Source of the DNA: DTWD01 sp963662965
GTDB taxonomy: Bacteria > Acidobacteriota > Vicinamibacteria > Vicinamibacterales > UBA8438
Length of the DNA stretch: 64,000 nucleotides
Assembly: GCA_963662965.1 (NCBI GenBank)
Contig: OY759970.1
Coordinates: 930,001 to 994,000 of the forward strand
Reading direction: 5' to 3'
Shown in pieces: positions 35,636 through 44,576 of this stretch. How positions within the stretch are numbered: position 1 is the first letter of the stretch; each line of letters begins with the position of its first letter. The notes beneath the pieces are model-generated. The model ran no database searches. It was not told where the DNA came from and was given only the letters and a program-made list of their open reading frames with translations. Both the position numbers and the translations under genes were made by a program.

Positions 35636-35743
35636 CGTCGGCGGACTCATCCAGCCGATGCTCTCTCGGCGGCTCAGAGCAACTGGCTAGGTCGTCTCGC
35701 CAACACGCCGAAGGTGGCGTCGGTGCAACGGCCTGGGATCCGT

Positions 35744-35945
35744 TCACGGGAACTGGCGCGTCCATGCCCTGGCGAACGCCTCACGCGCCTCTTGCTGCTT
35801 GCGGTTCCGTAACCGCTGCTGCTTCGAGATCAGCGGATAGGTCAGCTTTCCGGCCTTGCGCAAGCGGTCCCGGTCCCGCCGCGCCTCCTCGCGCGCAAAC
35901 GCCCGCCGCCGCTCCCCGCAGTTCCCGATCAGCGGTCGTCCCCGG
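35744..35945 (-). CDS. Possible small basic protein or gene fragment
   Basis: An open minus-strand frame of about 65 codons ending at TGA 35744-35746 reads through RKAGKLTYPLISKQQRLRNR and KQQEAREAFARAWTRQFP. It is Lys/Arg/Gln-rich and codon use looks coding-like. No start codon is convincing and I do not recognise a family. It may be the remains of a gene cut by the integrase-associated rearrangement. Confidence 0.25.
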
Positions 35946-35949
35946 CGCT

Positions 35950-36054
35950 TGCGTACACAAGCGCATCGAGATGACGCTGTCGATCTACGCGCACGCGCTG
36001 CCGTCGATGCAGCAGGATGCGGCGGAGCGGTTGGGGGCGATTCTGCACGGCTAG
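35950..36054 (+). pseudogene. C-terminal fragment of a phage-type integrase
   Basis: About 34 residues: HKRIEMTLSIYAHALPSMQQ followed by DAAERLGAILHG and a stop. This is the C-terminal helix region of tyrosine recombinases of the SxIEMTLxTYxHxLPxMQ type, including the nucleophile Tyr. The preceding catalytic domain is absent. It lies 390 bp from the tRNA-Leu(CAG) end, inside the putative island. Confidence 0.75.
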
Positions 36055-36071
36055 GAAAGTGTCCGGCACTA

Positions 36072-36266
36072 TTACTTAAGGGAATGCGTCCTGAGTCGCA
36101 CCGTCCGGTCGGTCGAGCCGTCGCTCACCACGATCACCTCGACGTCAGTGACGCCGGAAACACTCATGATCCGTGACCGTGACACGAGACACCGCGTCAG
36201 CGTGGCTCGGATCGAGTCTTCTTCGTTCAGGGCAGGAATAACGATGCTTAGACGGTCGTTCGCCAC
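36072..36266 (-). pseudogene. N-terminal fragment of a family 2 glycosyltransferase
   Basis: 64 codons. RLSIVIPALNEEDSIRATL and DVEVIVVSDGSTDRT are the first two strands of the GT-A fold of GT2 enzymes (nucleotide-binding motifs). The protein then ends after nine unrelated residues instead of the usual 200 or more. A deletion product. Confidence 0.7.
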
Positions 36267-36422
36267 AGGTGTCCTTGTCTATCGGACTATCGGCCGGACG
36301 AGCCATCGGCAGCACACCGCATCGGCGGAGTGCCGGCGGGGCACGCGGTGAATGGCCGCGTGAAGATGGTGGACGGGCGGATCGACTGTTCTTTCGAGAG
36401 GTCACGTGTCAGAGTTGGCGGG

Positions 36423-38450
36423 ATGCCCCGACTCTCGCACCCGTCAACAGTCGTCGTCCTCCTGACCGCCGCCATCGCCGGCTTGCCACTGGCGGCCCGT
36501 GCCCAGTACGGCGCGACCGACGGTGAGTGGCGCCACTATGGCGGTGACAACGGCGGCACGAAGTATTCGCCGCTGGACCAGATCGACGCCGCCAACTTCG
36601 ACGAACTCCGTATCGCGTGGCGCTGGGCGTCGGCCGACGGTGCGCTCGATCTCGAGGCGCTGCGCGAGCAGCGGCAACGGGTCTCGATTCGGGGCTTCCA
36701 GGCGACACCGCTCATGATCGACGGTGTGCTGTATCTGTCGACCGCCATGTATCAAGTGGCGGCCATCGACGCCGGCACCGGTGAGACGCTCTGGGTGTAC
36801 GACCCGCAGGTGTACCGAGGCGGGGAGCCGACCCATGGTTACGGGTCCCGCGGCCTTGCCTACTGGAGCGACGGCCCTGACGGGAACGACGCCCGCATCT
36901 TCTGGGGCACCAGCGAGGGGTATCTGCACGCGGTCGACGCCGCCACCGGCCGGCCCGCGCACGGTTTCGGCGACAACGGGCGGGTTGACTTGACCGAGGG
37001 CATCCCCCGCGCGACGCGCGGCAAGAAGAACTACCAGGGCCGGAACCTGCTCGGGGTCAAGTCCCCGCCTGTCGTCGTGGGCGATGTCGTGGTCACCCCG
37101 ACGATCATCTCGGACTTCGTCGTCCGCAAGGAGGCGCCGCCAGGGTGGATCAAGGGCGTCGACGCCCGTACCGGAGACACGATATGGACTTTCCGGACGG
37201 TGCCGAGCGGCGACGACTTCGGCGCCGACACCTGGCAGAACGAATCGTGGCCCTACTCGGGGAACGTCAACGTCTGGCCGCCGATGGCGGCCGACGACGA
37301 AACCGGCTACGTCTTCCTCCCGACCGGCACCCCCACCAGCGACTACTACGGTGGACACCGTCTGGGCGATAACCTCTTCGCCGAGAGTCTGGTCGCGGTC
37401 GACAGTGAGACGGGCCAGCGCATGTGGCACTTCCAGGCCGTGCACCACGGCGTCTGGGACTACGACTTCCCGGCGGCGCCGAGCCTGATCGACATCACGG
37501 TCGACGGCCGCCCGATCAAAGCGATCGCGCAGGTGAGCAAGCAAGCGTTCGTCTACGTGTTCGACCGGGTGACCGGCGATCCGGTCTGGCCGATTGAGGA
37601 GCGGCCCGTCGAGACCGATACCAACCTGCAGGGCGAGGTGCTTTCGCCGACCCAGCCGTTTCCGACCAAGCCGCCGCCGTTCGACTACCAGGGCGTCACC
37701 ATCGACGACCTGGTCGACTTCACCCCGGAGGTCCGGGCGATGGCGGTCGAGGCGGTGCGGGGGTTCCGGCTCGGACTGCTCTTCACACCACCGATGTTGA
37801 GCGTGGAGGGCGGTGTGCAGGGCACGATGCAGCGACCGCAGATCGGCGGCGCCGCGACCTGGGGCGGCTCGGCGGTCGACCCGGAGACCGGGTTCCTGTA
37901 TGTGCCGTCGTCGAACAGCTTCTCGGTCCTGAAGTACTACACGCCGGACCCGGCGCAGGGCGGCAACCTGCGCTTTACCCAGAGCGAGTTCGGCAGCGGC
38001 ATCCAGCCGACGATGCCTCGGGGTCTGCCGTTGTTCAAGCCGCCCTACTCGCGGATGACCGGCATCGATCTGAACGAAGGCGAGCATGCCTGGATGCAGC
38101 CAAACGGCGATGGCGACCGGTATCGCAACCACCCGATGCTGAGGGACCTCGACCTGCCACCCCTCGGCGGCGACGGACGGGGGGGCGCGGTGGTGACGAA
38201 GACACTGCTGGTCAGCGCGCTCTCGGCCGGCGGATCGGACGGCGGACCGCGGCTGATCGCACGCGACAAGGCGAGCGGCGAGATCGTCGGCTCGATCGAT
38301 CTCCCGGCCGGCGCGATCGGCACGCCGATGACCTACATGCACGAGGGACGCCAGCACGTCGCCCTGACGATCGGCGGCGACGTGCCGGAGCTGATCGCGT
38401 TGGCTTTGCCGTCGACCTCCTCGGTAAAGCCCAGCACCTCGGCCCGCTGA
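36423..38450 (+). CDS. PQQ-dependent membrane/periplasmic dehydrogenase (glucose-dehydrogenase type)
   Basis: About 675 residues from ATG 36423. A signal peptide (STVVVLLTAAIAGLPLAARAQ) is followed by the quinoprotein eight-bladed propeller: EWRHYGGDNGGTKYSPLDQI, DAGTGETLWVYDP, NVNVWPPMAADDETGYVFLP and HHGVWDYDFPAAPSLIDI, the last being a PQQ-site block. It oxidises sugars or alcohols in the periplasm. The usual C-terminus (ELIALALP) is followed by 12 extra residues read from the remains of an antisense gene, indicating a deletion junction at the 3' end; the propeller itself appears complete. Confidence 0.85.
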   Translation: MPRLSHPSTVVVLLTAAIAGLPLAARAQYGATDGEWRHYGGDNGGTKYSPLDQIDAANFDELRIAWRWASADGALDLEALREQRQRVSIRGFQATPLMIDGVLYLSTAMYQVAAIDAGTGETLWVYDPQVYRGGEPTHGYGSRGLAYWSDGPDGNDARIFWGTSEGYLHAVDAATGRPAHGFGDNGRVDLTEGIPRATRGKKNYQGRNLLGVKSPPVVVGDVVVTPTIISDFVVRKEAPPGWIKGVDARTGDTIWTFRTVPSGDDFGADTWQNESWPYSGNVNVWPPMAADDETGYVFLPTGTPTSDYYGGHRLGDNLFAESLVAVDSETGQRMWHFQAVHHGVWDYDFPAAPSLIDITVDGRPIKAIAQVSKQAFVYVFDRVTGDPVWPIEERPVETDTNLQGEVLSPTQPFPTKPPPFDYQGVTIDDLVDFTPEVRAMAVEAVRGFRLGLLFTPPMLSVEGGVQGTMQRPQIGGAATWGGSAVDPETGFLYVPSSNSFSVLKYYTPDPAQGGNLRFTQSEFGSGIQPTMPRGLPLFKPPYSRMTGIDLNEGEHAWMQPNGDGDRYRNHPMLRDLDLPPLGGDGRGGAVVTKTLLVSALSAGGSDGGPRLIARDKASGEIVGSIDLPAGAIGTPMTYMHEGRQHVALTIGGDVPELIALALPSTSSVKPSTSAR

Positions 38451-38744
38451 CCGACGAGGCGGGCGAGCTCGTCGTGAGGCTCGGCTCCCTGAGCCCGACG
38501 CGCCAGGCACACCAGCCCTGCGAATTCGGTCGACAGTCCATACGCTATGTCCCGCGCACATCCCGGCTAGGGCGATGGTGGCGCCCGGACCGAGATATTG
38601 GGACAGCCGGACGACCGTATCCGACCATGCCACTTCGGAGAACGGTAGGACGATCGGACCCTGACGGGCGAGGTCGAGGTCGCCAAGCAGCGGCGTCGGG
38701 ACGGTCTGCCGTGCGGCACGGCTCGCGCACGCTGCGGCGGCGGG
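38451..38744 (-). other. Decayed coding remnant of unknown identity
   Basis: No intact gene. The minus strand reads protein-like segments in two frames: VLPFSEVAWSDTVVRLSQYL, then after a frame change YGLSTEFAGLVCLARRAQGA, which runs into the 3' end of the PQQ gene. The segments vaguely resemble acyl-CoA-dehydrogenase-type helices but cannot be assigned. It is probably what is left of a deleted antisense gene. Confidence 0.35.
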
Positions 38745-39575
38745 GCCGTACCGCACGAACACGGCCGCCTCGCCACGGTCCGCGACCAACTGGTCGATCC
38801 TCGCCTGCATGACGCTGCGACGCTCAAGGATCGCGCGGATTTCCCCGCGGCCCAACCAGGCACCGAGCGTCGACGTCAGGGTCGCTTCGTCGAGCGCCAA
38901 CATCCGATTCCACAGATCGCGATCGATGAGGGTCAACCGATGCGGCATGACCACCTCGGTGGTGAACGCGCGCGAGCTATCGATCAGGATCAGATTCCAG
39001 GCGCCGTCGACCAGCCAGTTCCCCTCATTGGGATCCTTGTTGCCGATGAGGTTGTGGAACATCTTGGCGCGGAGCAGCTGCCAGTACCACCAGCCCGCGT
39101 GCGTCGATGGCGGCGTCGTCACGCCACCCAGCTGCTCCCAGGTCGGAGCCGAGACCCAATAGATGGCCGCGCCAAGCTCGCCCCGCACGCGGCGCTCCAC
39201 GGTCGGCGGCGTCATGTCGAGCTCCAGCAGCTTGTCGAGCTCATAGGCGGCGACCTCGGCCTGGTAGCTCTCGAAAAAGCCTTGATAGATTCCCGGCTTG
39301 ATGTCCTTCTAGGCGAAGGCGTCGACGCGCCCACCGGGAGCCAGCTCGGCTCGCTGGGAAGCGGTCACCCCGGTGCTGATGTCGCGAAGGTCCGCGATCT
39401 CAGCGGTTCGCAGGTACTGCTCGATTGTTGGGGCGTCGCCCGACCATGTCTTGGCGCTGCCCGACGTCGTGGCACCCGCGGTGGCGGGGTCGTCCTGGGC
39501 CCACGCCACCGGCGCCACCGCCACCGCGCACAGCCAGACGAGCAGTCCTGTCAACGCCGATCGTCCGCTTACCAT
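38745..39575 (-). pseudogene. Secreted kinase-fold-like protein interrupted by a stop codon
   Basis: ATG 39575 has AGGGAGGG upstream and a signal peptide (ALTGLLVWLCAVAVAPVAWAQ). The frame is cut by TAG at 39309-39311, then continues KDIKPGIYQGFFESYQAEVA and KMFHNLIGNKDPNEGNWLVD, WNLILIDSSRAF. The N-then-D arrangement (DPNEGN...ILIDSSRAF) resembles the catalytic and metal loops of atypical HipA/FAM20-like kinases. That comparison is by eye. The natural C-terminus is lost in the adjoining rubble. Confidence 0.6.
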
Positions 39576-39611
39576 GATGTCCCTCCCTACCTTGAGAAAC
39601 GACAGGTCCAC

Positions 39612-40265
39612 TCAAAGCGAACACCGTCGATCCTCCTTATTCGGGTACACGGGCAAACGGAGCAGATTTTGGCTCACAAAAAGTGCAGAAGCCGGCCGGC
39701 CGGAGGATTTTTTGGCTATAGCGCGTTTCGTTAGTGCGTAGCGGGCGCGTGTGGCCCCGGGGCACACGTGCGGCAGCCACGGCCGGGGCGTCACTCCGGA
39801 CGCCAGATCGGGCCGCCGGAAAACTTCGCCTCCGACCGCAGGCGGAACTCCCGACGCGGCGAGCAATAGCTGGTCAGGGGCGGCGCGTGCCACTGCAACC
39901 CGAAGCATGGGTTACTCGACCGGCACGGATCACAGGGTGCAAGCTCGTCCGCTGGCGGCTCCGGCGAAGTTTTCGGTCCTGCCCGTCGGCGGGCCTCATG
40001 GCGTCCTCCGCGACCCCCCGACCGGGCCTGTGCGTTCGAGCCCGCCCGGTCCTCCGGGCGGCGGCCGTCGCAGGTTCGGGCGGCTCAGTAACTGGTCTCT
40101 CGGAGGAATCCGTCGGAGGAACCGCCACTCGGCCCCTGAAAGTGGCACCTCTGCCGCCGTGACGACGCGGATTCCGAGAGAGACCAGTGCTGGGCCGCTC
40201 GCTCGGCGATGCCGTTCGAACCTGCTCATCCGCCGACCGAACCGCGACACGAACGTGCAAACGCT
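39612..40265. other. Gene-less region with inverted repeats
   Basis: 650 bp between the kinase-like remnant and the surE pseudogene with no credible ORF. It contains a GAAAACTTCGCC inverted pair (about 39818 and 39961), a CGTGTG/CACACG hairpin near 39748 and the 98-bp palindrome at 40091-40188. Confidence 0.5.
40091..40188. repeat. 98-bp palindromic element
   Basis: Terminal arms ACTGGTCTCTCGGAGGAATC... (40091-40112) and its near-inverse (40168-40188) pair with a small bulge. An inner GCCACT/AGTGGC stem makes the whole element able to fold as one long hairpin. Similar in size and design, but not in sequence, to the palindromes at 31450 and 58923. Confidence 0.65.
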
Positions 40266-41139
40266 CTAGTTCAGGGTCGCCGGCAGCCACGACCGCACCC
40301 AGTCGAGCTGCTCGTACGCCGTCCAGTCGTAGCGCAGCGGCGTGACAGTGATCCGGCCTTCCAGGTACGCCACGGTGTCGCTCCCGGCAATGCGATCCTG
40401 TTCGGCGATCCCGGCCACGGTCTCCACCAGGCGGAATCGCGGTCGCCAGGTGGCGACACCGTCCGTCTCGGAGATCTTCTCGAACCCTTCCGACATCAGG
40501 TAGACGCCGCCCATCTGGCGGACCGCCACCTCGGTCGCCGCCGTCGCGGTCACCGGGACGTTGATCGACAGCACCAGACCGGGCGGGAGCGGCTGGTGGA
40601 GCGCCGCCTCGGCGACGAGCGCGGTGTAGCGGGCCGCGACGCTGTAGTCGCTCCCGCGAAGATCGAGAGACGACGCGATGCTCGGGATGCCGTCCATCGC
40701 CGCCTGCATCGCCGCTCCGACGGTGCCCGAGTTGTGAGCCACGTCGCCGACATTGGCGCCTCGGTTGATCCCCGACACCACCAGGTCGAACGGGCCGCTC
40801 GCGCCCCAGCTCGCGCAGCCCGAAGGCGGTGGCGGCGGCTGGCGTCCCGTCGACCGCCCACGCCTCCGCGGCCCCGGCGACCTCGACGCCTCTGACGGCC
40901 AGGCCGGCCCGCATCGCGCCAAACGAGTGGCTGCTACCCGACTGATTTTCGAGCGGAGCGGAGACGACGCCCTCGCCGAGGTCGCTCAGCGCCTCGACGA
41001 GGGCGGAGAGTCCCGGGGAGTCCCAGCCGTCGTCGTTCGAGACCAAGATTCACGGCGTCTCCTGCGCCCGCGCCGGTGCGCCGGCGAGCGCCGCGAGGAC
41101 GAACACCGTGGCAATCAGGCGAAAACGGGGCATCTGCAT
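40266..41139 (-). pseudogene. surE: Secreted SurE-type 5'/3'-nucleotidase, inactivated
   Basis: From ATG 41139 a signal peptide (RLIATVFVLAALAGAPARAQ) is followed by TGA at 41050-41052, then ILVSNDDGWDSPGLSALVEA, the SurE metal site. In the middle the frame shifts at a GGG run (40792-40794); deleting one base gives GLRELGRERPFDLVVSGINR, the family's second motif, and the new frame runs VGDVAHNSGTVGAAM to the stop at 40266. Two independent lesions in an otherwise full-length gene. SurE normally dephosphorylates nucleotides; this copy cannot yield the full protein. Confidence 0.88.
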
Positions 41140-41192
41140 GCGGTCGATGATACCGTGGTCGGGTCGACGGCACTCATCGGAGGGAACGACCT

Positions 41193-42248
41193 ATGGCCTC
41201 ATCACGAAGACGGTTCCTGATGCACGCGGCGGCAATGGGCGGCGCCGCGCTCGCCCGGCCGGCGGAGGCGTTGGCCACGTCGAGGGCCGCCGCCGCAGGA
41301 CCGGCGGCGCTGACGGCCAACACGTTCTCGCCACCCGAGCTGCTCGCGCGTCATGCCGCTCGCGCACGTGCCGCGGCCGCTTCACGCGCCGCACAGTCGG
41401 ACGACGCCGACTACGCCGCGATGTACCGCGACCGGCGCAACTGGGGCCGGTGGGGCGCCAACGACCAGGTCGGCGCGATCAACACGATCACGGCGGAAAA
41501 GCGCGCGGCGGCGGCGCGCTTGGTCCGGACCGGGCGCACCGTGTCGCTCAGTCGGGTCTTCGAGCCGCCGCAGCACTTCATGACGAAGAGCACGCTCGGC
41601 TCGGGCGGCGGCTACGTCATGGACTACCTCGGCTTCATCTACCACGGCAACACGATCACGCACATCGACGCGCTCTGTCACATCTGGGACGGGGACGGAA
41701 TGTGGCAGGGGCGCGATCACAACGAGGAGATCACGACGCAAGGCGCCCACTTCGCCGACATCACCAACTGGAAGGACGGCATCATCACGAAGGGCGTCCT
41801 GCTCGACGTCCCGCGTCATCGCGGCGAGCCGTACGTGACGGCCGATGCCCCGGTGCGCGGCGATGAGCTTGAGGCGATCGCCCGCGCTCAAGGGGTGAGC
41901 GTCGAGGCGGGCGACGCGCTGCTGGTGCACAGCGGCTGGACCGCCCACCAGGACGCCGACGCGGCTGGCGGGGCGGGGCTCCACCCGAGTTGCGCCGAGT
42001 TCATCCGCGACCACGACGTCGCGCTCCTCGGCTGGGACCTGATGGACGCACGCAGCAGCAGCGGCCTCCCGTGGCCGGTGCACGGCGTGCTGTTCAACTT
42101 CGGCGTGGCGCTGCTCGACAACGCGCTGCTCGAGCCGATCGCGAACGCCTGCGCCGAGGAAGGTCGTCACGAGTTCATGTTCATACTGCTGCCGCTGAAC
42201 GTGGCGCGCGGAACCGGCAGCCCGGCGAACCCGGTGGCGATGTTTTAG
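41193..42248 (+). CDS. Exported cyclase-family (kynurenine-formamidase-like) hydrolase
   Basis: 351 residues. The N-terminus SSRRRFLMHAAAMGGAAL is a Tat-type signal (RRxFL), predicting export of a folded metalloprotein. The cyclase motif HGNTITHIDALCHIW supplies the metal-binding His/Asp residues, with GDALLVHSGW and GLPWPVHGVLF further on. Family members hydrolyse formamides or cyclic esters. It is 12 bp upstream of a PQQ dehydrogenase, apparently co-transcribed. Confidence 0.85.
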   Translation: MASSRRRFLMHAAAMGGAALARPAEALATSRAAAAGPAALTANTFSPPELLARHAARARAAAASRAAQSDDADYAAMYRDRRNWGRWGANDQVGAINTITAEKRAAAARLVRTGRTVSLSRVFEPPQHFMTKSTLGSGGGYVMDYLGFIYHGNTITHIDALCHIWDGDGMWQGRDHNEEITTQGAHFADITNWKDGIITKGVLLDVPRHRGEPYVTADAPVRGDELEAIARAQGVSVEAGDALLVHSGWTAHQDADAAGGAGLHPSCAEFIRDHDVALLGWDLMDARSSSGLPWPVHGVLFNFGVALLDNALLEPIANACAEEGRHEFMFILLPLNVARGTGSPANPVAMF

Positions 42249-42260
42249 GAGGTCGAGACC

Positions 42261-43958
42261 ATGCGTATGAATTGGCGCCGACGCGTGCTCGCCGCCGTGC
42301 TCATCGTCAGCGGCGGCGCGGTGAGCGCCCAGGACCGGACGATCGAGCCGGTCACCGACGCGCTGCTGCAGGATCCGGACCCCGCCGACTGGCTGAACTG
42401 GCGTCGCACACTCGACGGGTGGGGCTACAGTCCGCTCGACCAGATCACCCGCGACAATGTCGGCGAGATGAGGCTGGCCTGGTCGTGGGCGCTGCACCCC
42501 GGGGTGTCGCAAACCACGCCGCTCGTCTACGACGGCGTCATGTACATCGCCAACCCTGGCGGCGTCATGCAGGCGGTCGACGCGGTCACGGGAGACCTCC
42601 TCTGGGAGCATCGTCGCGACTTCACCAGCGAGGTGGCGCGTTCGGGACAGATGCGGAGCCTCGCGATCTACCACGACCTGATCCTGATGAACACGGCGGA
42701 CGCACACACGGTCGCCCTCGACGCGCTGACCGGCGACGTGCGGTGGGACGTCGAGGTGGGGAACCACGAGCTCGGAAACCGGTTCACGAGTGGGCCGCTC
42801 GTCGCCAACGGCACGATCGTCGTCAGCCTGGTCGGCTGCCAGCGCTACGTCGACGAGGCGTGCTACATCGTCGGGCTTGAGGCGGAGACCGGACGCGAGC
42901 TCTGGCGCACCTCGACTGTGGCGCTGCCGGGCGAGCGCGGAGGTGACACCTGGGGCGACCTCCCGCTGACGTTTCGGGCCGGAGGCGACGCCTGGATTCC
43001 CGGGAGCTACGACCCGGCCACGAACCTGATCTACTGGGGCACCGCGCAGGCGAAGCCGTGGGCGCGAGCGCAGCGGGGAATCGACGGCGACGCGCTGTAT
43101 ACGAACTCGACACTGGCCCTCGACCCGGCGACCGGTGAGATGCGCTGGTACTATCAGCACATCCCGGGCGAGTCGCACGACATGGACGAGACGTTCGAGC
43201 GAATTCTGATCGACTATGACGGCCGCCGCTCGGTCTTCACCATGGGCAAGCTCGGCATCTTGTGGGAGCTCGACCGTGAGACCGGCCGATTCATCAGCGC
43301 GCACGACCTCGGGTACCAAAACCTGATCGACGTCGACCCGGCGTCCGGACAGGTGACCTATCGGCCGGGCCAACTCCAGGAGCTTGGCGAGGAAATCTTC
43401 TTCTGCCCGAGCACGTCCGGGTTCAAGAGCCTGCGCGCGATGGCCTATCACCCCGACACCGAGGCGTTCTACATTCCGCTCAATTTGAATTGCGAAACCG
43501 GCGCCTTCGGACCGGTGGAGCGCGTGGTGGGCGGCGGCGGAGAGGGCCCCGTCCGTCGCACGAACCACTTCCATCCCAAGAGCCCCGACCAGCTGGGGGA
43601 ATTCGTGGCGATGGACATGCGGACCGGCGAGGTGCTGTGGCGTCATCGCCGGCGGACACCGTTCCATACCGCCGCGCTGACGACGGCCGGCGGCCTCGTG
43701 TTCGCCGGTGATTGGGACCGCTACATGTTCGCCTTTGACATCCGTAGCGGCGCCGTCCTGTGGCGTACCCGGCTCCCGCTCATGACCAACGGGTACCCGA
43801 TCACGTATGCCGTCGATGGCAAGCAGTACGTGGCCGTGAGTGCCGCGGTGCCCTTTGGCGGGGCCAGCTGGTCGACGCTGCTGCCGGCCGACCTGACGCC
43901 GGAGAAGCGGAACCCGAGCGCCGGCAATGCCCTGTTCGTCTTCGCGCTGCCAGAGTGA
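42261..43958 (+). CDS. PQQ-dependent alcohol dehydrogenase-like quinoprotein
   Basis: 565 residues with a signal peptide (RRVLAAVLIVSGGAVSAQ). Propeller blades include PADWLNWRRTLDGWGYSPLD, VDAVTGDLLWEHRRDF, NLIYWGTAQAKPWARAQRG and a C-terminal VFAGDWDRYMFAFDIRSGAV. Related to methanol/ethanol dehydrogenases of the periplasm, but I see no adjacent Cys-Cys pair and no fused cytochrome domain. Same transcription unit as the cyclase, paralogous to the gene at 55084. Confidence 0.85.
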   Translation: MRMNWRRRVLAAVLIVSGGAVSAQDRTIEPVTDALLQDPDPADWLNWRRTLDGWGYSPLDQITRDNVGEMRLAWSWALHPGVSQTTPLVYDGVMYIANPGGVMQAVDAVTGDLLWEHRRDFTSEVARSGQMRSLAIYHDLILMNTADAHTVALDALTGDVRWDVEVGNHELGNRFTSGPLVANGTIVVSLVGCQRYVDEACYIVGLEAETGRELWRTSTVALPGERGGDTWGDLPLTFRAGGDAWIPGSYDPATNLIYWGTAQAKPWARAQRGIDGDALYTNSTLALDPATGEMRWYYQHIPGESHDMDETFERILIDYDGRRSVFTMGKLGILWELDRETGRFISAHDLGYQNLIDVDPASGQVTYRPGQLQELGEEIFFCPSTSGFKSLRAMAYHPDTEAFYIPLNLNCETGAFGPVERVVGGGGEGPVRRTNHFHPKSPDQLGEFVAMDMRTGEVLWRHRRRTPFHTAALTTAGGLVFAGDWDRYMFAFDIRSGAVLWRTRLPLMTNGYPITYAVDGKQYVAVSAAVPFGGASWSTLLPADLTPEKRNPSAGNALFVFALPE

Positions 43959-43998
43959 AGCCGCGCGCCCGCGCGGCACCCGGATGTTCGCAGAGAGA

Positions 43999-44095
43999 TC
44001 AGGGCGCGCACGGCGCACCCCCGCGGGAACGGAGCGGGGCTTGCGGCCCCCGCGAGTGACTGCGGCGGGGTTCGGGGTCGCAGACCCCGTCTAAA
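43999..44095 (-). repeat. GC-hairpin intergenic repeat, copy 6 (short, inverted)
   Basis: Reverse-oriented copy. On the minus strand it begins TTTAGACGGGG and carries GGGGTCTGCGACCCC, CACTCGCGGGGGCC and CCCCGCTCCGT, then GTGCGCCGTGCGCGCCC. It separates the PQQ gene from the convergent xanthine-dehydrogenase fragment, whose TAG stop (44091-44093) lies in its terminus. Confidence 0.8.
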
Positions 44096-44322
44096 CTAAG
44101 ACCCGGGCCGCGCCTGACGAGAGGTCCGCGTGCTTGATGGGAAGGTCGCGCACGCGGATGCCGGTCGCCGCGAAGATCGCGTTGGTCACCGCGGCGGCGA
44201 TCGACGGTACCGCCGGCTCGCCGAGCCCCCCAGATGCGCGTCGGACCGGATGAACGCCACGTCGATGAGAGGCGCATCCGCCAGCCGGATCAGTCGACAA
44301 TGCTGGTACTGCGATTCGTCCG
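44091..44322 (-). pseudogene. C-terminal fragment of a xanthine-dehydrogenase-family Mo subunit
   Basis: Reading from about 44322: QYQHCRLIRLADAPLIDVAF then, after a frame change at a run of six C (44226-44231), LGEPAVPSIAAAVTNAIFAA and TGIRVRDLPI. This is the extreme C-terminus of molybdopterin-binding aldehyde/xanthine dehydrogenases (GEPxxPxxxxAxxNAIFxATG). More than 650 upstream residues are missing. The fragment is next to the right end of the putative island. Confidence 0.8.
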
Positions 44323-44389
44323 TTCAAGTGTTGTCGGAACCGTTGAGGCGTGAGTGCCGAGAGCGCAACGGGCGCTACCTACAAGAAAC

Positions 44390-44411
44390 AGCTAACCAAA
44401 AGCTAACGAAC
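44390..44411 (+). repeat. Island-end motif AGCTAAC-N4-AGCTAACGAAC, right copy
   Basis: Same two-unit motif as at 35614-35635, same spacing, with a CAAA spacer. It lies about 113 bp inside the right putative attachment copy. Confidence 0.6.
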
Positions 44412-44524
44412 TCCGCAGCACTGGGCAGTATCAGCCGGACAGGACAGCACGGAAAATGGTGGGAATCCCCAACAAAGCCGCATGAGACGGCACCAGGCGG
44501 TACTCGGCAACAGTCGGCTTGTCG

Positions 44525-44543
44525 AATCCCCCCTTCCGCACCA
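44525..44543 (+). repeat. Putative attachment site, right copy
   Basis: 19 bp identical to the last 19 bases of tRNA-Leu(CAG), including CCA, but with no tRNA body in front of it. The kinase N-terminal fragment begins its homology 34 bp to the right. Confidence 0.65.
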
Positions 44544-44576
44544 GCAATCCAGGCTCGGACGACGGGCATCAACTGA

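Larger units (their letters stand above)
35561..44543. mobile_element. Remnant of a 9-kb island integrated at tRNA-Leu(CAG)
   Basis: Bounded by the tRNA 3' end and its duplicate. Just inside the left end are an AGCTAAC motif pair (35614-35635) and an integrase C-terminus (35950-36054); just inside the right end is the same motif pair (44390-44411). Cargo: glycosyltransferase fragment, two PQQ dehydrogenases, a decayed kinase-like gene, a surE pseudogene, a cyclase and an xanthine-dehydrogenase fragment. The integrase is degraded, so the element is immobile. An alternative is that only the ends derive from an element and the interior is recombined chromosomal sequence. Confidence 0.5.

Noticed and set aside
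36444..39215. A 923-codon open frame on the minus strand
   Set aside because: Only its first about 157 codons (39215-38745) read like protein. The rest is antisense to the PQQ dehydrogenase and stays open because of high G+C.
38745..39575. Identification as a HipA toxin
   Set aside because: It has a clear signal peptide and only a loose resemblance to kinase loops; no HipB-like antitoxin gene is adjacent.
40091..40188. Integron attC site
   Set aside because: The arms do not show the conserved core GTTRRRY/RYYYAAC ends, there is no integron integrase, and neighbouring genes are not cassette-like.
39874..41046. A 390-codon frame as a single surE gene
   Set aside because: Only codons up to about 40795 match SurE; the remainder is out of frame while the true C-terminus lies in the neighbouring frame ending at 40266.
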